Below, in pieces: positions 17,657-26,676 of a stretch of DNA of 64,000 nucleotides. The notes under the pieces were generated by a model, which ran no database searches, had not been told where the DNA came from, and was given only the letters and a program-made list of their open reading frames with translations. Positions within the stretch are counted from its first letter, which is position 1, and the number at the start of each line of letters is the position of its first letter. Origin of the DNA: JAJNBA01 sp963842295 (GTDB taxonomy: Bacteria > Actinomycetota > UBA4738 > HRBIN12); assembly GCA_963842295.1 (NCBI GenBank), contig CAWJFY010000006.1, forward strand, positions 1 to 64,000, given 5' to 3'. The position numbers were made by a program, and so were the translations under genes.

Positions 17657-18488
17657 ATGGGCTATCTCTTCGACCCGGACAACTGGAAGTGGCTCTTCTC
17701 GGGGAACAACTTCTGGTTCCTGCTCCGCGGATTCTGGATCAACATCCAGATCGCATTCGTCGCGATGGTGCTCTCGCTCACGATCGGGCTCGTGCTCGCG
17801 CTGCTCCGGGTCTCCACGCGCCGGGTCCTGAGCAGGGTGGCGGGACTGTGGGTGGACGTGTGGCGCAACCTGCCGCTGATCTTCACCATCCTGTACTTCT
17901 TCCTCGTGATGCCGGAGTCCTGGCGCGACGCCTACGAGCGCTGGGTTCCGGAGTGGTTCCCGACCGCGTTCCAGACGCCGTTCTTCCTGGCCGCGGTGAT
18001 CGGTCTCACCCTCTACAACTCGGCCGTGCTGGCCGAGATCATGCGGGCGGGCATCGTGTCGCTGGAGCGAGGGTCAGGGAGAGGCCGCGGCGTCGATCGG
18101 GCTTCGCCACTGGCAGGCGATGCGGCTCGTCGTGCTGCCTCAGGGGCTCCGGCGGATGGTGCCGGCCACGGTGTCGCAGCTGATCACCCTGACCAAGGAC
18201 ACCACGCTCGTCAGCATCATCGGGATCCAGGAGGTGATGCGGCACGCGCGGATCGTGGTCTCCACGAGCGGCAGCCCGTTCGTGGGGACGGGCGTGGACG
18301 CGCCGCTCCTCCAGGTGTTCCTCACGGTCGGGATCATGTTCGTGATCGTGAACCTCGGGCTCTCGCGGCTGTCGCGGCGCCTGGAGATCCGGGAACGTCG
18401 GCGGACAGGCGTCGAGGTCGAGAAGGTGGCGGGGCTCGAGGATCAGCTCACGGTCGCCGAGGCGGGGGCTCCCATCCCAACTCGCTGA
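17657..18488 (+). CDS. Second amino acid ABC transporter permease (frameshifted)
   Basis: Starts ATG 17657 (MGYLFDPDNWKWLFSG). It carries IQIAFVAMVLSLTIGLVLALLR, DVWRNLPLIFTILYFFLV and NSAVLAEIMRAGIVSLERG, the standard HisQ/GlnP order. Just inside the coupling loop, at about 18074, an extra T (gggtcaggga instead of gggcaggga) shifts the frame. The other frame then gives MRLVVLPQGLRRMVPATVSQLITLTKDTTLVS and a normal C-terminus at 18488. Removing that base gives ERGQGEAAASIGLRHWQAMRL, which matches the family coupling-loop pattern, and a protein of 276 residues. As written the transporter lacks a complete second permease. Confidence 0.85.
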
Positions 18489-18524
18489 CGGAGGGTCGCT
18501 TGGCCAGTGTCCCCCGGATGGGGG

Positions 18525-18546
18525 CCTGGGAGTTGGACGCCCCAGG
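18525..18546 (+). terminator. Possible terminator hairpin after the ABC transporter
   Basis: CCTGGG (18525-18530) and CCCAGG (18541-18546) pair across a ten-base loop 37 bases after the permease stop. No U-tract. Confidence 0.25.
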
Positions 18547-18651
18547 ACAGCCCGCGAGCACGGATGAGGGTCGTTCGCTCACGATCCGGTCTCGCACGAG
18601 ATACCCGATGTAGGGGTAAAGCCCGTCACCCAACCGGCCGATACCCGCAGC

Positions 18652-20061
18652 ATGTCGCTGGCAGAACGCGCATCCCGTGCGCCTGTGTTCGCCCGTCGGA
18701 AGCCCGATGGCGCCCGTCGGCGAGCAACCGACACGGTCGTGTCCGGTCCGATCGGCCCGGTGCCGCTGCGCCGCGAGCACGACGGCTGGCTGGATCGATG
18801 GATGGAGACCGTCGCCGACCTGGATCGCCTGAAGCGTTCGCATCCGATGCTCGACGCCGTGATCGACGAGCAGGACGGACGAAGGATCAGGATCGGCGAC
18901 CGGTGGCTCTTCGACTTCGCGTCGTGCAACTACCTCGGCTTCGACCTGGACCCGGAGATCATCGCCGCGGTTCCCGCGTACCTGGATCGATGGGGCACAC
19001 ATCCGTCGTGGTCCCGTCTCCTCGGAAGCCCGGTCCTGTACGAGGAGATCGAGGACAAGGTGACGGAGCTCGTCGGCGGGGAGGACACGCTGCTGTTCCC
19101 CACGATCACGCACATCCACATGTCGGTCATCCCGGTCCTGGCGGGCGCGGGCGCGATCTTCCTCGACGGGCGGGCGCACAAGACGATCTACGACGGGGCG
19201 ATGATCGCTCGCGGCCACGGCGCGAGCGTGCAGCGCTTCCGGCATGACGATCCGGAGCATCTCGAGGAGCTGCTGCGGTCGAGCTCGATCACGCCGCGCG
19301 TGATCGCGCTCGACGGCGTCAACTCGATGCTGGGCAACGCCCCCGACCTGGGCGAGTTCGCCCGCCTGGCGCGCGAGTACGACGCGCTCCTGTACGTGGA
19401 CGACGCCCACGGGTTCGGAGTCGTCGGCGAGCGCGGTCCGGACGAGCTCTCCCCGTGGGGGAAGCGCGGGAACGGGATCATCCGGCATCAGGGCGAGACC
19501 TACGAGAACGTGATCTTCGTCGCCGGCTTCTCGAAGGCGTATTCATCCCTGCTGGCCTTCCTTTCGCTCCCGACGCGCCTGAAGGATGTGCTGAAGGTGG
19601 CCGCTCCGCCGTACCTGTATTCGGGCCCCTCGCCGATCGCCTCGCTCGCCACCACGATCGCCGGCCTGGATGTGAACGAGCGACGAGGCGACATCAACCG
19701 CCGCGACATGCACCGCATGACCGAACGGGTTCTCGACCGGCTGCACGAGCTCGACATCTACACGCCCAATCGATCCGGGTACCCGCTGATCGAGATCCCG
19801 CTGGCGCGCCACGAGGACATCGACGCGGTCGGTCGGTACCTCTTCGATCGTGGGATCTACGTGACGATGGCCGCCTACCCCCTCGTGCCCAAGGACGAGG
19901 TCGGCTTCCGGATCCAGATCACCGCCGCGAACGATGGCGAGCAGATCGAGCGACTCCTCGAGGTCCTCGGCGAGATCAACGGGAGGTTCGACCTGCAACA
20001 TGAGGGACATCGCGAGCTCCTCCGGGAACGGGTCGCCCGGGCCGGAGGTGAGACCAGATGA
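18652..20061 (+). CDS. Alpha-oxoamine synthase-like PLP enzyme (aminotransferase class I/II)
   Basis: A 469-residue PLP enzyme of the alpha-oxoamine synthase group (8-amino-7-oxononanoate synthase, serine palmitoyltransferase, CqsA, KBL). It would condense an amino acid with an acyl thioester, with decarboxylation. Visible elements are RWLFDFASCNYLGFDLDPE, GTHPSWSRLLGSP, the cofactor-stacking His region LLYVDDAHGFGVVGERGP and the Schiff-base Lys in VAGFSKAYSS; the C-terminus has VGFRIQITAANDGEQIERLLE. An N-terminal extension of about 65 residues precedes the core. The stop overlaps the TPR gene (ATGA), and an MFS exporter follows, so the product may be a secreted or exported lipid-like amino ketone. 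Biotin synthesis is unlikely because no other bio genes are present. Confidence 0.85.
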   Translation: MSLAERASRAPVFARRKPDGARRRATDTVVSGPIGPVPLRREHDGWLDRWMETVADLDRLKRSHPMLDAVIDEQDGRRIRIGDRWLFDFASCNYLGFDLDPEIIAAVPAYLDRWGTHPSWSRLLGSPVLYEEIEDKVTELVGGEDTLLFPTITHIHMSVIPVLAGAGAIFLDGRAHKTIYDGAMIARGHGASVQRFRHDDPEHLEELLRSSSITPRVIALDGVNSMLGNAPDLGEFARLAREYDALLYVDDAHGFGVVGERGPDELSPWGKRGNGIIRHQGETYENVIFVAGFSKAYSSLLAFLSLPTRLKDVLKVAAPPYLYSGPSPIASLATTIAGLDVNERRGDINRRDMHRMTERVLDRLHELDIYTPNRSGYPLIEIPLARHEDIDAVGRYLFDRGIYVTMAAYPLVPKDEVGFRIQITAANDGEQIERLLEVLGEINGRFDLQHEGHRELLRERVARAGGETR

Positions 20062-20753
20062 CCAAGGGTCCGGTCGCCGAGGGTTTGGGCCTCGTTGAGG
20101 AGCTCTCCGAAGCCGGTCGCTACGAGGCCGCGCTCGAGGAGCTCGACCGGCAGGTCATGGAGCATCCGCTCGAGCCCGCGGTGCACACGGCGCGTGGATG
20201 GGCGCTGGAGAACCTCGGCTCGGCAGGCCTCCCCCGTGCGCGAGACGCCTATTCGCGCGCTCTGGAGCTCGACCCCACCGCCCTGTGGGCCAAGGAGGGT
20301 CTCTCCAACGTGTACAGGCGGATGGGTGATGTCGAGGAAGCCAACCGGCTCGCGCGAGAGGTCATCGATGAGGGGACGCCACGCTCCGACGAGGAGATCG
20401 ATCTCCTCGAGCTCGTCGGGTGGTGCCAGCTGCGGCTGGGCCTGTACCGGGAGTCGGTGGAAACCCTTCGTCGGGCACTCCAGCTCGATGGACGGTGGAC
20501 GGCCGTCAGGTTCGACCTCGCCCTCGCGCTCATGTGCGTGGGCGACCGCGGCAGGGCCTTCCTCGAATACCAGCGCGGGATCCATCAGGCGGTCAACGGG
20601 GGCGTCGAACGGCTGCGAGGCGTCGTCCGCATGGGTCTCGACGACCTCGAGGAGTGCCTGGTCGAGCGCCCTGCACTCGCGGCGACGCGCGAGGCGATCG
20701 CCGCTCGCGACCTCCTCCGATCCACCCTGCGGGTGGCGACGATGACGGCCTGA
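20058..20753 (+). CDS. Tetratricopeptide repeat protein
   Basis: A 231-residue soluble protein made of TPR-like helical pairs: AGRYEAALEELDRQVMEHP, GWALENLGSAGLPRARDAY followed by SRALELDP, GLSNVYRRMGDVEEANRLARE, GLYRESVETLRRALQLD and LALALMCVGDRGRAFLEYQRG. It starts with ATG overlapping the stop of the oxoamine synthase, so the two are translationally coupled. TPR proteins scaffold partners; here the partner is probably the upstream PLP enzyme. No catalytic motif. Confidence 0.8.
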   Translation: MTKGPVAEGLGLVEELSEAGRYEAALEELDRQVMEHPLEPAVHTARGWALENLGSAGLPRARDAYSRALELDPTALWAKEGLSNVYRRMGDVEEANRLAREVIDEGTPRSDEEIDLLELVGWCQLRLGLYRESVETLRRALQLDGRWTAVRFDLALALMCVGDRGRAFLEYQRGIHQAVNGGVERLRGVVRMGLDDLEECLVERPALAATREAIAARDLLRSTLRVATMTA

Positions 20754-20756
20754 CCG

Positions 20757-22094
20757 ATGAACGGTCTGATGAACCGCGTCCGGATCCTGAGGCCTCTTCG
20801 ACATCGCGACTTCCGCTTGCTCTGGACGGGGATGACCGCGTCGCTGATCGGCGACGGGATCTTCCTCGTCTCCTTGGCGTGGCAGGTCTACGAGCTGTCG
20901 AACGCTCCCACGGCGCTCTCGATCGTGGGTGTCGCGATGACCGTGCCTCAGATCGTCTTCCTGCTCGTGGGCGGCGTCGTCAGCGACCGGTTCGACCGGC
21001 GTCGCGTGATGATCGCGGCCGACGCGCTGCGCGCCGTGAGCGTCGCGATCCTCGGCGTCCTCTCCATCACCGGCAACCTCGAGCTCTGGCACGTCTTGAT
21101 CGTCGCCGCGGCCTTCGGCGCCGGCACGGCGTTCTTCGGGCCGGCTTTCGACGCGATCGTCCCGCAGCTGGTCCCGAGCTCCGACCTGAACCAGGCCAAC
21201 TCGCTGGACCAGTTCATCCGACCGGCCGCGGCGCGCATGCTCGGCCCCGCAGTCGGTGGATGGCTCATCGCCCTGTGGAGCGGCCATCCGGGACCGGCGT
21301 TCCTGATCGACGCGCTCACGTTCGTCCTCTCGATCGCGTGCGTCACGCTGATGCGGTCGCACGGGATCGAGGGCACGTCGGAGGAGCGAGCGAGCGCCTT
21401 CCATGAGATCCGGGAGGGATTCCGGTTCGTCCGGTCGCGGGTGTGGCTCTGGGGCACGTTCCTCGCGGCGACGTTGGCCTACCTGATCTTCTGGGGACCG
21501 TCGGAGGTCCTGCTGCCCTTCATCGTGAAGAACCACATGCACGGCTCGGCCCGGGACCTGGGATTCATCCTCGCCCTCGGCGGGGTTGGGGCGATGTTCG
21601 CGGCGATCGTCATGGGCAACCGTGAGATGCCCCGCCGGCACATCACGTTCATGTATGGGGTCTGGACCCTCTCGACGGTCGCCATCGCGGGATACGGCCT
21701 CGCGTCGTTCCCCTGGCAACTGATGGTGGCGAGCTTCGTGTTCAACGCCCTGGAGGGTGCAGGGACGATCGTATGGGCCACCACGAAGGGCCGGTTGGTG
21801 CCCGCGAGGCTCCTCGGCAGGGTGTCCAGCTTCGACTGGTTCATCTCGACGGGTCTCGTGCCCGTGTCCTTCGCCCTCACGGGCCCGGTCGCCGCGGTCT
21901 TCGGCGTCCGCGCGACGCTGGTGGGCGCGGGGATCCTGGGCGGCATCGTGACGCTGGGGTTCCTGTTCCTCCCCGGTATGCGGGACATCGAGCGGACGGG
22001 TGACCTCGCCCACGCATCGCGGGAAGATCCCTACGGGGACCTGACCCCGAGCGAGGGCCCGCTGGTCCCGAGCCGCACGCCGGCTCCTCTGTGA
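20757..22094 (+). CDS. MFS transporter (MFS_3 / enterobactin exporter-like)
   Basis: A 445-residue major facilitator with 12 hydrophobic segments and the loop 2-3 motif VVSDRFDRRRVMIAADALRA. The N-terminal RPLRHRDFRLLWTGMTASLIGDGIFLVSLAWQVYEL is typical of the MFS_3/EntS-like exporters. FGPAFDAIVPQLVPSSDLNQANSLDQF is the signature segment of helix 5. It starts three bases after the TPR gene and probably exports the product of the oxoamine synthase, which is inferred from position. Confidence 0.9.
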   Translation: MNGLMNRVRILRPLRHRDFRLLWTGMTASLIGDGIFLVSLAWQVYELSNAPTALSIVGVAMTVPQIVFLLVGGVVSDRFDRRRVMIAADALRAVSVAILGVLSITGNLELWHVLIVAAAFGAGTAFFGPAFDAIVPQLVPSSDLNQANSLDQFIRPAAARMLGPAVGGWLIALWSGHPGPAFLIDALTFVLSIACVTLMRSHGIEGTSEERASAFHEIREGFRFVRSRVWLWGTFLAATLAYLIFWGPSEVLLPFIVKNHMHGSARDLGFILALGGVGAMFAAIVMGNREMPRRHITFMYGVWTLSTVAIAGYGLASFPWQLMVASFVFNALEGAGTIVWATTKGRLVPARLLGRVSSFDWFISTGLVPVSFALTGPVAAVFGVRATLVGAGILGGIVTLGFLFLPGMRDIERTGDLAHASREDPYGDLTPSEGPLVPSRTPAPL

Positions 22095-22176
22095 GCCCTG
22101 GCGGGCAGCTCTCAAGGGGTCTGAACAGGCAAGACGCCCCCTAAGGTCAGCCCCTCCGGGTTCCGATATCGAACCC

Positions 22177-25100
22177 GTGAAGCGGAGAGCGTGGTTCCTC
22201 TATCCCTGTGGCGGCGTTCTCGTGACGGCCGCGTTCCTCTTCGCTCCGGGTCTGCGGCAGGGATGGATCTTCAACCTCATCGCCATCTCCTCTCCGATCG
22301 CGATCGTGATCGCCGTCCGGTTGTGGAAGCCGCACTCACGGCTCCCGTGGTACCTGTTCGCACTCGGTCAGGCGTTCTTCGTGGCCGGGGACGTCATCAC
22401 GTACAACTACGACCGGTTCTTCGGCGCCGAGCTGCCGTTCCCTTCGATCGGCGACGTCTTCTACCTCTCGGTCTATCCCTGCCTGATCGCGGGGATCCTC
22501 TGGCTGGTCCGCCTCCGCAACCCCGGCGGCGACCGGGACAGCGTGATCGACTCGCTGATCGTCGCGATCGGTGTCAGCACGGTCTCGTGGGTGTTCCTGC
22601 TGTCTCCGCTCGCGCACGACTCCGCGTCCAGCCTGCTCCAGAAGTTGACCGCCATGGGCTACCCGGTGATGGACCTGATCCTGTTCACCGTGGTCGTCCG
22701 CCTCGCGATCGGCGGCGGGCGGCGAGCCCCGGCCTTCTACCTGATGGCGGGCGCCACACTCGCGCTGTTCGTCACGGACTTCGCCTACAGCTACATCTCG
22801 GTCCAGGGCGACGTCTACCAGCAGACCGGGATCCTGGAAGCCGGGTGGGCGACCTTCTACATCCTCTGGGGTGCGGCTGCGCTGCACGGCTCGATGCGAG
22901 CGTTGTCGGAGCGCACTCCCGACGTCGAGCCGCGGCTGTCGAGAGCACGGCTCTCGACACTCGCGCTCGCGTCCCTCCTCGCACCCACCGTGATGATGAT
23001 CCAGCATCTTCGGGGCGTGACGGAGGATCTCCCGGTCCTGATCGGCGCATCGGGGGCCTTGTTCCTCCTCGTCGTCTTGCGGATCGCCGGACTGGTTCGC
23101 AAACAGGAGCAGTCGGCGGTCCGCGAGCGCGCGCTCCGCGGAGCCGGGACGGCGCTCGTGACCGCGACGAACCGTGAGGGGATCTACGCGGCCACGCTGC
23201 AAGCGGCCCGTTCGATCGCGGGCGAGAACTCGGTGATCCGTGTGCTGGTGGGCGAGGATGCCGAGGACTACACCGTGGTGGCCGCCGCCGGCGGACGAGA
23301 GGACGTCGTGGGCGTCACGCTCTCCCTCTCGATCCTGCCGCAGTGGAAGCGCGACCGTCTCAAGACGCATCGCTCCTACGAGGTGGTCGTGGAGGATGCG
23401 GAACTGGCCGAACCACTCGGTTTCCCTCCGGAGTCGGCGTTCCTGTTGAGCGGCCCGTTGTTCATGAAGGACGAGCTCCGGGGCCTTCTCGTCGTGGGGA
23501 GCAACTCCGCGCTCCCGATGGCGAACCGAGACACCCTCGAAGCGCTCACGTCGCAGGTGGCGCTCGCGCTCGACAGCGCCGCCTTGACCGAGGACCTGCT
23601 CCGCCAGGAGACCGAAGCCCGGTTCCGCTCCCTGGTGCAGAACTCGACGGACGTCGTGATGGTCGTCGACGCGGATTCGACCGTCAGGTACGTGAGCCCC
23701 TCCGTGGAGGGGGTTTTCGGCTACGACCCGGCGGAGCTCGAGAACACTCAGCTCACGCGGTTGATCCATCCCGACGACAAGACCCAGGTGCTCCAGTTCC
23801 TCACCTTGAGCGGGCGTGAGGGGGCGACCGCGACCGGTCTCATCGAGTCACGGATGCGGCATCGCGACGACTTCTGGCTGCACATCGAGACGCTCCGCAC
23901 GGATCTTCTGCACGACCCCAACGTCAAGGGGATCGTCCTCAACTCGAGAGACGTCTCCGAGCGCAAAGCGTTCGAGGAGCAGCTCTCGCACCAGGCCTTC
24001 CACGACTCGATCACCGGGCTCGCCAACCGGGCGCTGTTCCGTGACCGCGTGGAGCACGCGCTGGAGCGGTTGACGCGCGACACCGACCCCGTCTCCGTCT
24101 TGTTCATGGACCTGGACGACTTCAAGACGATCAACGACTCCCTCGGACACGCAGCCGGCGACCGGCTGCTCGGTGAGGTGGGTGAGCGGCTGCGGACATG
24201 CCTGCGGACGCCCGACACGGCGGCCCGCCTAGGGGGCGACGAATTCGCGATCCTGCTCGAGGACGGAGGCGAGAGCGTCGGCGCCGCCGAGGTGGCCGGC
24301 CGGATCCTGAAGGCCCTCGATGGGCCATTCCTCCTGGACGGGAAGGAGGTCTTCGTTCGAGCGAGCATCGGGATCGCGACGTCCGGCGTCAGCCGATCGA
24401 CCGGGCCGGAGGGCGCTGAGGAGCTCTTGCGGAACGCCGATGTCGCGATGTACATCGCGAAGGAAGCCGGGAAGAACCGCTACCAGATCTTCGAGCCGGA
24501 GATGCATGACACCGCGCTTCGCCGCCTCGAGCTGAAGGCGGACCTCCAACGGGCGGTCGAGAACTCAGAGTTCGTTCTCCATCACCAGCCCGTGATCCGT
24601 TTGGAGACGGGCGAGATCGAGGGATTCGAAGCGCTGATCCGCTGGAACCATCCCACTCGCGGCATCGTGATGCCGCTCGACTTCATCCCGTTGGCCGAAG
24701 AGACGGGGCTCATCGTCCAGATCGGGACGTGGGTGCTCTCGGAGGCCTGTCGCCAGGCGGTGGCCATCCAGAGCCTCAGCTCGGAGGCGCAGCCTCTCCA
24801 CATGGCAGTGAACCTTTCCGCTCGACAGCTCCAGCGACACGAGATCGTCCGCGAGATCGCCCAGGTCCTCTTGGACAGTGGGCTTCCGCCCGAGTGCCTC
24901 GTCCTCGAGATCACGGAGAGCGTGATGATGCAGGACATGGTGCTCTCGAACGAGCGCCTCACCCAGCTGAAGCAGCTCGGAGTGAGGCTCGCGGTGGACG
25001 ACTTCGGAACCGGATATTCGTCCCTCAACTACATCCGTCGCTTCCCGGTCGACATCCTGAAGGTGGACAAGTCCTTCGTCGACGGAGTGAACGAAGGAGG

Positions 25101-25329
25101 AGAAGAGTCCGCGCTCACCGCCGCGATCATCGAGCTCGCCGGCATCCTGAACCTCCGTCCCGTGGCCGAGGGCATCGAACGCGCCGATCAATTGGAGAAG
25201 CTCCTGGAGCTTCATTGCGAACTGGGTCAGGGGTTCTACTTCTCGAAGCCGCTCCCGTTCGAGGGCGTCGAGGAGCTCCTTCGCGCACGCCACATGCTGG
25301 CAACCCGGGACGCAGAGCTCACGTCGTAG
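22177..25329 (+). CDS. Membrane GGDEF-EAL protein with GAF and PAS domains (cyclic-di-GMP turnover)
   Basis: A 1050-residue bifunctional c-di-GMP protein. GTG at 22177 follows TAAGGT (22142-22147). The first 310 residues contain eight to nine membrane helices. A GAF-like region follows (about 320-470), then a PAS domain with LVQNSTDVVMVVDADSTVRYV. The GGDEF domain has an intact active site RLGGDEFAILLED and an inhibitory I-site RTPD five residues before it. The EAL domain is complete: EALIRWNHP, VLEITESVMM, VDDFGTGYSSLNYIRRFP and KVDKSFVDGV. Both synthesis and breakdown appear possible; PAS or membrane signals would set the balance. Its target processes are unknown. Confidence 0.95.
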   Translation: MKRRAWFLYPCGGVLVTAAFLFAPGLRQGWIFNLIAISSPIAIVIAVRLWKPHSRLPWYLFALGQAFFVAGDVITYNYDRFFGAELPFPSIGDVFYLSVYPCLIAGILWLVRLRNPGGDRDSVIDSLIVAIGVSTVSWVFLLSPLAHDSASSLLQKLTAMGYPVMDLILFTVVVRLAIGGGRRAPAFYLMAGATLALFVTDFAYSYISVQGDVYQQTGILEAGWATFYILWGAAALHGSMRALSERTPDVEPRLSRARLSTLALASLLAPTVMMIQHLRGVTEDLPVLIGASGALFLLVVLRIAGLVRKQEQSAVRERALRGAGTALVTATNREGIYAATLQAARSIAGENSVIRVLVGEDAEDYTVVAAAGGREDVVGVTLSLSILPQWKRDRLKTHRSYEVVVEDAELAEPLGFPPESAFLLSGPLFMKDELRGLLVVGSNSALPMANRDTLEALTSQVALALDSAALTEDLLRQETEARFRSLVQNSTDVVMVVDADSTVRYVSPSVEGVFGYDPAELENTQLTRLIHPDDKTQVLQFLTLSGREGATATGLIESRMRHRDDFWLHIETLRTDLLHDPNVKGIVLNSRDVSERKAFEEQLSHQAFHDSITGLANRALFRDRVEHALERLTRDTDPVSVLFMDLDDFKTINDSLGHAAGDRLLGEVGERLRTCLRTPDTAARLGGDEFAILLEDGGESVGAAEVAGRILKALDGPFLLDGKEVFVRASIGIATSGVSRSTGPEGAEELLRNADVAMYIAKEAGKNRYQIFEPEMHDTALRRLELKADLQRAVENSEFVLHHQPVIRLETGEIEGFEALIRWNHPTRGIVMPLDFIPLAEETGLIVQIGTWVLSEACRQAVAIQSLSSEAQPLHMAVNLSARQLQRHEIVREIAQVLLDSGLPPECLVLEITESVMMQDMVLSNERLTQLKQLGVRLAVDDFGTGYSSLNYIRRFPVDILKVDKSFVDGVNEGGEESALTAAIIELAGILNLRPVAEGIERADQLEKLLELHCELGQGFYFSKPLPFEGVEELLRARHMLATRDAELTS

Positions 25330-25355
25330 GTCTGGCTCGTTCGGTCGGGCCGTCC

Positions 25356-25799
25356 TCAGCTCACGGTGAACGTCGTGCGCATCCCCTCTTGGTAGTGGGA
25401 CTCTTGTTCTGCCTCGTCCCAGATGTTGCAGATGAACACGTAGTTGCCGGCCTCCAGATCCAGCGTGACGCTCTTCGTCTCCCCGACCGGGATGTCCTCG
25501 ATCTCCCCGATCAGCTCGATGCCTTCGCCGGTCTCGTCGACGGCACCGTTCTCGTCGGTCGGAAGCTCCGTCGGGCCGAGGTCGGTGAGGAAGACCACGA
25601 ACTCGTGGGTGTCGTTCGGGCCTTCGTTGGAGGCCTCGAAAACCACTTCGCCGGCATCCGTGGTCGTGGGGTCTGTTCCGACCGAGAACTCCTGGAGTGT
25701 CACGTTCACCGTGCCACCCCCACCGCCGCAACTCCCGGCCGTGAGCGCGAGCGCGGTCGCGGCAGGGACGATGAACAGCCGTCGAAGACGTGAAGGCAC
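25356..25799 (-). CDS. Cupredoxin-like (plastocyanin family) lipoprotein
   Basis: A 147-residue exported copper-type protein. GTG 25799 is preferred (AGGGGG site seven bases upstream) over TTG 25817. The signal MPSRLRRLFIVPAATALALTAGSCGGGGG has a lipobox-like TAGSC followed by a Gly tract. The mature domain has the type 1 copper ligand order: His in THEFVVFL, Cys in YVFICNIW, His in ESHYQEGM and Met in the same segment. This predicts a small extracytoplasmic electron carrier or copper-binding protein. It converges with the GGDEF-EAL gene. No partner oxidase nearby. Confidence 0.85.
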   Translation of the reverse strand: MPSRLRRLFIVPAATALALTAGSCGGGGGTVNVTLQEFSVGTDPTTTDAGEVVFEASNEGPNDTHEFVVFLTDLGPTELPTDENGAVDETGEGIELIGEIEDIPVGETKSVTLDLEAGNYVFICNIWDEAEQESHYQEGMRTTFTVS

Positions 25800-25949
25800 C
25801 GTGGTTCCCCCTTTCAACTGACTCTCTCTGGCCGGCGCACCTGGGAGGCCGGCTCGGGGGCGACTGTAGGCTCGGGGCCGACGCCCGGTCCCGTATCTCC
25901 TGAGGGCGTCAGGGAACCGTCATCCCCCGGTCATGCGCGCCCGCGATCC

Positions 25950-25969
25950 TCATGACGGCTCCGTCATGA
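25950..25969 (+). promoter_or_regulatory. Perfect 20-bp palindrome upstream of the response regulator
   Basis: TCATGACGGctCCGTCATGA: nine-base arms separated by two bases, 28 bases before the probable -10 box TAGCAT (25998-26003). Related half-sites CGTCAT and GGTCAT occur just upstream (25920-25935). Likely binding site for the OmpR-type regulator that follows (autoregulation) or for another regulator. Confidence 0.5.
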
Positions 25970-25997
25970 AGGCCTATCGCGTCGACCTCGTCCGGCT

Positions 25998-26003
25998 TAG
26001 CAT
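25998..26003 (+). promoter_or_regulatory. -10 box of leaderless promoter for the response regulator
   Basis: TAGCAT followed by seven bases and GTG 26011. It fixes the start of the regulator. Confidence 0.5.
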
Positions 26004-26010
26004 CCTCAGC

Positions 26011-26676
26011 GTGGCCAGGGTGCTGGTGATCGACGACGAGCCGAGGATCGTCGATTTCGTGTCCCGCGCGCTGACCGCCGAGGGGTTCCGGGTGGACGGC
26101 GCACACGACGGGATCCGAGCGCTCGAGCTGGCGAGGACGGGACGTTACGAGCTCGTCGTCCTCGATCTCCTGCTCCCGCACCTCGACGGGATGTCGGTCC
26201 TCCAGGGCCTGATGGAGACGCGCCCCGACCAGCGCGTGCTCGTGCTCTCTGCATTGTCTGACGTCGAGACGAAGGTCAAGTGCCTGGAGTTCGGCGCCTC
26301 GGACTACCTCTCCAAGCCGTTCTCGCTCGCCGAGCTGATCGCTCGTGTCCGGGCGCGGCTTCGACAGCCGGGCGCGGGACCCCGCCATCGGTTCATCCAC
26401 GATGGACGCTTGACGCTCGACCTCACGAGACGCGTCGCCGAGGTGGACGAACGACGCGTGCCCCTCAGCGAGCGGGAGTTCCTGGTCCTCGAGCATCTGA
26501 TGCGCGAGAAGGGGGAGGTGTGCAGTCGGCCGCGTCTCCTCGCCGACGTCTGGGGCTACTCGTTCGACCCCGGCAGCAACGTGGTGGACGTGTGCGTGGG
26601 ACGCCTCCGGGCCAAGCTGGGCGGGGACGTGATCGAGACGGTGCGAAATGTCGGATATCGGTTCAACGCTGCGTAG
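26011..26676 (+). CDS. OmpR-family response regulator
   Basis: A 221-residue two-component regulator. GTG 26011 is preferred over the ATG at 25933 because translation from the latter would run through the palindrome and the -10 box. The receiver domain shows the acid pocket VLVIDDEPR, phosphoacceptor Asp in LVVLDLLLPHLDG and Lys in DYLSKPFSLAEL. The C-terminal winged helix includes VPLSEREFLVLEHLMREKGEVCSR and VDVCVGRLRAKLGGDVIETVRNVGYRF. The stop overlaps the start of the kinase gene by 29 bases. Confidence 0.93.
   Translation: MARVLVIDDEPRIVDFVSRALTAEGFRVDGAHDGIRALELARTGRYELVVLDLLLPHLDGMSVLQGLMETRPDQRVLVLSALSDVETKVKCLEFGASDYLSKPFSLAELIARVRARLRQPGAGPRHRFIHDGRLTLDLTRRVAEVDERRVPLSEREFLVLEHLMREKGEVCSRPRLLADVWGYSFDPGSNVVDVCVGRLRAKLGGDVIETVRNVGYRFNAA

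Noticed and set aside
19875..22115. Long minus-strand frame opposite the TPR and MFS genes
   Set aside because: Arg/Asp/Glu/His-rich shadow translation with no motif; the plus-strand genes are clear.
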